Assembly (NCBI GenBank): GCA_045657645.1
Contig: JAZOTL010000060.1
Span: 1-8,225 of the forward strand
DNA from: RGIG7300 sp045657645
Lineage (GTDB): Bacteria; Bacillota; Clostridia; Oscillospirales; CAG-272
Direction of reading: 5' to 3'
DNA: 8,225 nucleotides
The number at the start of each line of letters is the position of its first letter. Positions within the stretch are counted from its first letter, which is position 1. The position numbers and the translations under genes were made by a program. A model generated the notes under the pieces. It was given only the letters and a program-made list of their open reading frames with translations. It had not been told where the DNA came from and did no database searches. Positions 4,506-8,225 of this stretch are shown here, in pieces.

Positions 4506-7070
4506 TCATTTGTTAAGCACAGTTTCAACAAACACCGTAACCACCCTTGCAACAACAGCACGGGAGGCAGTTTTCTTTGGTTCAAAGGTTTTTATGTTTT
4601 CACTGGTACTACCGAAAATCCCTTCTGCTACAGACCACTTAACCGCATCAAGGGCCCAAGGGGCAACGGCATCTGCATCCTCGTAAGAGGAAATATCGGT
4701 GGTTGCGGATATGCTCAATTCCTTATACGCCGCATAATTCATCATAAACACCGCAAGGGTCTGGCGGCTTACGGGATTTGCAGGGGCAAATTTACCTTCT
4801 CCAACACCGCTTGTAAGGGCTTCCTTATCCGCCCACTCAATAGCCTTTGCTGCCCAATGCTCTGCAGGTACGTCACTAAACTTAGTGTTGCCTGTATAAT
4901 TATTCCCATTTACACCCTCAATATTAAAGAGGATCATTACAAATTGGGCACGGGTAAGCACCTTTGTGGGTTCAAAGGTTGTGGCAGAGGTGCCGTTCAT
5001 ATATCCGTTTACCGCAGTATATTTAACACCTTCATAGTACCAGGCGTCTTCATCAACGTCATCAAAAGGATTTTGCCAAGGGGCGGCGGGAATAATTTCG
5101 GTAGAAAGTTCATCGCCGCACACGTTGCAGCGAAGAACTCGTGTGCCGTCCTGTGTTTCGGAGGGTTTTTGTATTATTACCCATTCACCCTCATGGCCTT
5201 TGGCAGGGATAACAACCGCCTCATCTAACACTCTGCCGCATTCGGTACAGGTGGCTTTACCAACGCCCTCGCTATCACAGGTAGGGTCAGTTATCACCTC
5301 TATCTCGCCGGGGGTATGCACGTGGCTGAGGGGAGGAGTTACTCTTGTTTCAACCTCATTACAGTTGCCGCAAGTTCTTGCTTCTTCACCCTCCAGGGTA
5401 TCAGTTGCCTCCTTTGTTACTTGCCAATCACCAAAGCTGTGGCCTGTTGCACTAATCACCTTATCAACAGTTTCACCGCAATCATTACAAACGGCCGAGC
5501 TTACACCGTCCCGGGTGCAGGTGGCAGGGGTAACACTTGCTTGACCAAGGGTATGACCCTTTTCGGGAATAACAAATTTGGAGGTCTGCTTATTGCAGTA
5601 TACGCAGTAGGTTGCGTTGCTTCCCTGCATTGTACAGGTAGGCAGAGTTATTACAGGATCTCCCTTAACGTGTCCTGTTTTTTCGATAGAATTTGTAATG
5701 GTTTTCCCACAATTTACACAGGTGCCTGTTTCGGTACCCTCTGCAACACAGGTAGGCTCAAAGGTAACCTTATAATCATATATGTGGGAATCCTGATACT
5801 TGTATTTTCTTGTGCCGATAATAAATCCGGGGCCTAAAGGACAATCCCCGTCTAAACAAAAGTAGCTGTACTCACCGTTTATCTTTGCCGCGCAATCGGG
5901 GTTTTTGGTAAGTCTTGGTTCACTTGAGGTGTGCCCGCACTGTGAAAGGGGAGCAAGCTCCGGCCAAGAGCAGCTTGCGCACTTGCGGGAAAGCATCTGC
6001 ACGCCGTTTTCGATAGTTACAGTGCCCGTTAAGCCAAAGGAATGCTTGGAATAATCATCGGGGTCACAGGGTCGGCAGCCGTTAAACACAACGGTAGCGG
6101 CAGTTTCATAATCCATTACGTAACTGCCATCTGTTACATTAAACCAGCCCATACTGTTTATTCCGATATTTGTGGAGCCGTATCTTTGGGCATTGGTTTC
6201 CCATTTGTAATTTCCTGCGCCACCCAATATATCATAAACGTAATCGTGACCGGAGCCTACACCCAGCTGGTAGCTTGCTTCGGGCATCATATCCTTGGTG
6301 ATATAAGGGCAGGTGTATGTTTGGTTTATACGGCCCTGCATACCCTCAATATGTATTTCAAATTCTTCTGACTCGTTAAATCTGAAGTACAGTCTGTGGG
6401 CTACCGCCTCGCCGCCATAGGTGTTATAAAGGGGCATTTCCCCGTCACCTTCATCGGTGTAATATACCTCGTTTTCTACCTGCTTCATCTGGTTTTCCAC
6501 GTAGGAAACGTATATCTTATTGTATATAAAGTCCTCTTGGTTGGCCCAGTCGGCAGTATCGTTTATAAAGGTAACAACAATACCGTTTCTACCGCTGCGG
6601 AAGTTGCTTGCAGGTATTCCGTAGGTAGTATCAAAGTCACCCGGATTAAGCTTGCTGTTAGAGGTGGAAATATAGTAGGACATAATACGGGGCGCCCACT
6701 TGTGGCCGAACATTTCGGAGGGCGCATTTGCGTTTTCTACCATAAAGCCGTCTATATTAAAGCCAACCTCGGTAGAAACTATACCTGCGGCATTGTTTGC
6801 AAAGTTGCCGTTGCCGATATCCTCTACCATAAAGTGATAAACAAAGGAGCCGTCATCGTTTACGGTATATGCGTCAACCGCATATCCTTCTCCCGAAAAC
6901 AAGGAGGATTGGCCGCTGCATTGCCATTGCCAAAAGTCATAGGGACTTGACACCATTGAATATTCTATGGGTTCATAGCTGTTTACCTGTGCAGCGCCCC
7001 CCACCAAAAACATGGGAACTACCATTACAACGGTAAGTATAATTGCTAAAATTCTTTTAAGGTTTTTCAT
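4506..7070 (-). CDS. Secreted cell-surface protein with Cys-pair repeats and three SLH domains
   Basis: This 854-aa exported protein begins with a signal peptide: MKNLKR, a hydrophobic core LAIILTVVMVVPMFLV, and likely cleavage near GGA/AQ (about residue 25). Residues 30-330 form a Tyr/Asn/Gly-rich, probably beta-type region that I do not recognise. Residues 331-410 are Cys-rich. Residues 436-665 hold six repeats of about 40 residues, each with a CxxC pair. Residues 669-850 hold three S-layer homology domains, which usually hold proteins on secondary cell-wall polymer. The TRAE-like motifs read TRAQ (706-709), SRQT (768-771) and SRAV (836-839). It is first in the operon, with AAGGAG 6 nt before the ATG and a promoter just upstream. 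A role in binding glycans or other surface ligands is inference only. Confidence 0.88.
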   Translation of the reverse strand: MKNLKRILAIILTVVMVVPMFLVGGAAQVNSYEPIEYSMVSSPYDFWQWQCSGQSSLFSGEGYAVDAYTVNDDGSFVYHFMVEDIGNGNFANNAAGIVSTEVGFNIDGFMVENANAPSEMFGHKWAPRIMSYYISTSNSKLNPGDFDTTYGIPASNFRSGRNGIVVTFINDTADWANQEDFIYNKIYVSYVENQMKQVENEVYYTDEGDGEMPLYNTYGGEAVAHRLYFRFNESEEFEIHIEGMQGRINQTYTCPYITKDMMPEASYQLGVGSGHDYVYDILGGAGNYKWETNAQRYGSTNIGINSMGWFNVTDGSYVMDYETAATVVFNGCRPCDPDDYSKHSFGLTGTVTIENGVQMLSRKCASCSWPELAPLSQCGHTSSEPRLTKNPDCAAKINGEYSYFCLDGDCPLGPGFIIGTRKYKYQDSHIYDYKVTFEPTCVAEGTETGTCVNCGKTITNSIEKTGHVKGDPVITLPTCTMQGSNATYCVYCNKQTSKFVIPEKGHTLGQASVTPATCTRDGVSSAVCNDCGETVDKVISATGHSFGDWQVTKEATDTLEGEEARTCGNCNEVETRVTPPLSHVHTPGEIEVITDPTCDSEGVGKATCTECGRVLDEAVVIPAKGHEGEWVIIQKPSETQDGTRVLRCNVCGDELSTEIIPAAPWQNPFDDVDEDAWYYEGVKYTAVNGYMNGTSATTFEPTKVLTRAQFVMILFNIEGVNGNNYTGNTKFSDVPAEHWAAKAIEWADKEALTSGVGEGKFAPANPVSRQTLAVFMMNYAAYKELSISATTDISSYEDADAVAPWALDAVKWSVAEGIFGSTSENIKTFEPKKTASRAVVARVVTVFVETVLNK
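4521..5066 (-). other. Three C-terminal SLH (S-layer homology) domains
   Basis: The three units start with FDDVDEDAWYYEGVKY (near residue 669), FSDVPAEHWAAKAIEW (731) and YEDADAVAPWALDAVKW (796). Each continues with a glycine turn, FxP and an S/T-R motif followed by a hydrophobic helix. This is the standard three-domain anchor. None of the three has the full TRAE, so affinity for the wall polymer could differ from the model case. Confidence 0.88.
5076..5765 (-). repeat. Six tandem ~40-residue Cys-pair (zinc-ribbon-like) protein repeats
   Basis: CxxC pairs lie at residues 451/454, 489/492, 528/531, 567/570, 608/611 and 648/651, a period of 38-41. Repeats 1, 2, 3 and 5 also have PTC or ATC ten residues before the pair and a GH after it (H467, H506, H544, H626). 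Repeats 4 and 6 lack both and read TDTLEGEEARTC and SETQDGTRVLRC. The layout C-x9-C-x2-C...H suggests metal binding in four of the six; that is inference. The DNA copies have diverged, so this is an old expansion. Confidence 0.8.
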
Positions 7071-7098
7071 AACTTTCTCCTTGTATTGCTATCGTTTT
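7071..7098 (-). promoter_or_regulatory. Short 5' leader and ribosome binding site of the operon
   Basis: AAGGAG on the minus strand stands 6 nt before the ATG at 7070. The predicted transcript start near 7093 gives a leader of only about 23 nt, leaving no room for a riboswitch or attenuator. Confidence 0.7.
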
Positions 7099-7099
7099 A

Positions 7100-7128
7100 A
7101 TTTTACATAAAACACCCACCTTTGTCAA
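7100..7128 (-). promoter_or_regulatory. Sigma-A-type promoter of the four-gene operon
   Basis: On the minus strand, TTGACA (7123-7128 on the + strand) and TAAAAT (7100-7105) are separated by exactly 17 nt. This is a near-consensus housekeeping promoter, and no other promoter of similar quality was noticed between here and the operon end. Confidence 0.8.
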
Positions 7129-7142
7129 TCCGAGAAGGTCTA

Positions 7143-7171
7143 TTGATTTTAAATAAAATATATAGTATAAT
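7143..7171 (+). promoter_or_regulatory. Sigma-A-type promoter of the NYN-domain gene
   Basis: TTGATT (7143-7148) and a perfect TATAAT (7166-7171) are separated by 17 nt. Transcription should begin near 7178. It stands back to back with the operon promoter, the two -35 boxes being 14 bp apart, so the two units may influence each other. Confidence 0.8.
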
Positions 7172-7196
7172 GATTAGCGGATAAAATTAAATAAGG

Positions 7197-7215
7197 AAAG
7201 GAGGTAAGAAAAATA
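7197..7215 (+). promoter_or_regulatory. Strong Shine-Dalgarno followed by an ATA codon, the probable true start
   Basis: AAAGGAGGT (7197-7205) is nearly a full match to the 16S anti-Shine-Dalgarno. The codon at the right distance (7213-7215, 7 nt after the T) is ATA, in frame with the NYN gene. The next ATG (7243) is 37 nt from the ribosome site and has no good site of its own. No ATG, GTG or TTG is in frame between the upstream stop (7192-7194) and 7243. Codons 7213-7242 read xGLFSGLFQK, a plausible native N-terminus. Confidence 0.65.
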
Positions 7216-7242
7216 GGACTTTTCAGCGGACTTTTTCAAAAA

Positions 7243-8007
7243 ATGACCCCCGTAAGCGTTAAGCCCAAGGCAATAGCTTTTGTAGACTTTGAGCATTGGT
7301 ATATTTCCCTTACCAAAATGCACGATAAAAAGCCGGATATAAAGGGCTGGTACACCGATATGGCAAAAAAGTACAACATTGCAGAGCTTAGCTTTTTCGC
7401 AGATTTTTCAAACCCTGCCCTGCGCGCGGAAATCCCCCGCATACGCGAGGTTACAAACCTTGTTATCGAAACACAGAACGCTTCTCCCCACCACAAAAAG
7501 GACTATACCGATTTTATAATGCTCGACCATATCTATCAGCGGGCAATGACATCCGAAGGTATAGACACCTTCATAATTTTTTCAGGTGACGGACATTTTT
7601 CCTCGGTTGTCAGCTTTTTAAACATAAAAATGGGCAAAAACGTGGGCATTTACGGCGTTAAGGACGCCATTAGCAATCAGCTGAAGAATTCGGCAGACTG
7701 GGTGGTAGAGATACCCGCCAGACCAAGCGAGCAGCTTAAATACTATCGTATGATCCTTCGCAATCTCCGCAATCTTCAGGACAACTCCCGCAAAAACCAT
7801 AAAAAGCAACGCCCCGCCTTTTGGCCCACAGTAGAAGCGGTATCCCGCCATTATGACGAGCCCCGTGATAACGTTTCAGACGCTTTGCGCTCCCTTATCG
7901 GCGAGGGGTATATCTATCAAACCACAGAAAAGATAAAAAACAAAACAATAAAGGTTCTGTGTGTGAATTGGGATAAAGTAAAAAACGATAAGATTCTCGA
8001 CGAATAA
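7243..8007 (+). CDS. NYN-domain (PIN-like) putative RNase with C-terminal winged-helix-like region
   Basis: From the first ATG this is 254 aa; from the ATA codon at 7213 it would be 264 aa, and I think the longer form is the real one. The NYN/LabA (DUF88) nuclease domain covers residues 8-158 (ATG numbering). It shows AIAFVDFEHWY with D15, KDYTDFIMLDHIYQRA with D87 and D90, FIIFSGDGHFSSVV with D116, and a closing GKNVGIYGVK...NSADWVVEI. These acidic residues match the metal site of PIN-like RNases. The usual second Asp of GDSDF/GDGDF is His118. A basic linker (172-190, RNLRN...RKNHKKQR) leads to residues 192-244, where AFWPTVEAVSRHY...VSDALRSLIGEGYIYQ looks like a winged helix that could bind nucleic acid. 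Cytoplasmic, single-gene unit with its own promoter and terminator. The RNA target is unknown; nuclease activity is inferred from the family. Confidence 0.85.
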   Translation: MTPVSVKPKAIAFVDFEHWYISLTKMHDKKPDIKGWYTDMAKKYNIAELSFFADFSNPALRAEIPRIREVTNLVIETQNASPHHKKDYTDFIMLDHIYQRAMTSEGIDTFIIFSGDGHFSSVVSFLNIKMGKNVGIYGVKDAISNQLKNSADWVVEIPARPSEQLKYYRMILRNLRNLQDNSRKNHKKQRPAFWPTVEAVSRHYDEPRDNVSDALRSLIGEGYIYQTTEKIKNKTIKVLCVNWDKVKNDKILDE

Positions 8008-8012
8008 TAAAA

Positions 8013-8036
8013 AAAGGACAGCTTCGGCTGTCCTTT
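8013..8036 (+). terminator. Intrinsic terminator of the NYN gene (UUCG tetraloop)
   Basis: AAAGGACAGC (8013-8022) pairs perfectly with GCTGTCCTTT (8027-8036) around a TTCG loop, 6 nt past tandem TAA stops. A further T5 lies at 8041-8045. The flanking A and T runs make it usable in both directions. Confidence 0.85.
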
Positions 8037-8048
8037 CGACTTTTTGGA

Positions 8049-8090
8049 AAAAAGCTCCCAACTTTTTGAAAAAAGTTGGACAAAAACTTT
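8049..8090 (+). repeat. 42-bp intergenic hairpin repeat, copy 2
   Basis: This is identical over 42 bases to 377-418, including the CCAACTTTTT/AAAAAGTTGG stem (8058-8067 with 8070-8079). As with copy 1, it lies just past the 3' end of a + strand gene in the same orientation. On the minus strand the stem is followed by GGGAGC and six T, so it could terminate transcription entering from the right. Confidence 0.8.
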
Positions 8091-8094
8091 AATA

Positions 8095-8225
8095 ATCGTT
8101 TTATGTTTAGGTTTTTATTTTTTGTTTGATGCTCGGTAATGTTATTGGTGCAACCAAAATAAGCAGTATGCTCTAACCCAAGCCCTCCTTGCCTAAAGGG
8201 AGGCAAGGGTTAATACAAACCTAAC
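8095..8225 (+). repeat. Second modular palindromic repeat, cut by the window end
   Basis: The stretch carries the same order of parts as 780 to 580 read on the minus strand: CGTTTTAT, a TTTTATTTTTTGTTT tract, the exact 14-mer AATGTTATTGGTGC (8138-8151), 37 bases, then an AAGCCCTCC hairpin. That hairpin is CCTTGCCT (8187-8194) with AGGCAAGG (8201-8208). Near the end CAAACCTAA (8216-8224) repeats a 9-mer found at 478-486 beside the first palindromic element. No ORF is present. The rest of the element lies beyond the window. Confidence 0.6.

Noticed and set aside
7071..7098. Riboswitch or attenuator ahead of the SLH gene
   Set aside because: The predicted leader is only about 23 nt and shows no stem.
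7125..7146. TCAAT-N12-ATTGA inverted repeat between the divergent promoters as an operator
   Set aside because: The two half-sites are just the overlapping -35 boxes of opposite promoters, so symmetry is expected without a regulator.

Overview
The window looks like chromosomal DNA of an uncultured or gut-type Clostridia (Oscillospiraceae-like Firmicutes). The evidence is Gram-positive style AGGAG ribosome binding sites, TTGACA/TATAAT-type promoters, a surface protein with three SLH domains, moderate G+C with AT-rich intergenic DNA, and modular GC-rich palindromic repeats between genes. The repeats resemble, from memory, elements common in gut clostridial genomes. The genus cannot be fixed from the sequence alone.

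Layout: (1) Positions 1-377 hold the 3' end of an ABC importer ATPase on the + strand. (2) Positions 378-829 are gene-free and packed with repeats: a 42-bp hairpin element, a ~155-bp palindromic MITE-like element built of four hairpins, an inverted flank block, and a degenerate inverted copy of the hairpin element. A strong terminator-like hairpin at 786-823 follows. (3) Positions 830-7070 are a four-gene minus-strand operon. Read 5' to 3' it encodes an 854-aa secreted SLH surface protein with Cys-pair repeats, a GpsA-like NAD(P) dehydrogenase, an SDR oxidoreductase with a long insert before its YxxxK motif, and a GH20-type beta-N-acetylhexosaminidase. Gaps are 14, 49 and 25 nt, each start has its own Shine-Dalgarno, and one good promoter (7100-7128) precedes the first gene. 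(4) Positions 7071-7242 are a compact divergent promoter region. (5) Positions 7213/7243-8007 are a + strand NYN-domain (PIN-like) putative RNase with a C-terminal winged-helix-like segment. Its Shine-Dalgarno points to an ATA codon at 7213 rather than the first ATG at 7243. It ends in a UUCG-loop terminator. (6) Positions 8049-8225 begin a second copy of the same modular intergenic repeat, cut by the window end.

How the genes work together: the tight spacing suggests that the surface protein and three cytoplasmic enzymes are made together. The enzymes fit handling of an amino sugar or polyol-type substrate, with a hexosaminidase, a polyol-phosphate type dehydrogenase and a carbonyl/alcohol oxidoreductase. 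No pathway can be named with confidence. The clearest unusual points are the apparent AUA start codon of the NYN gene and the shared architecture of the two repeat-filled intergenic regions.
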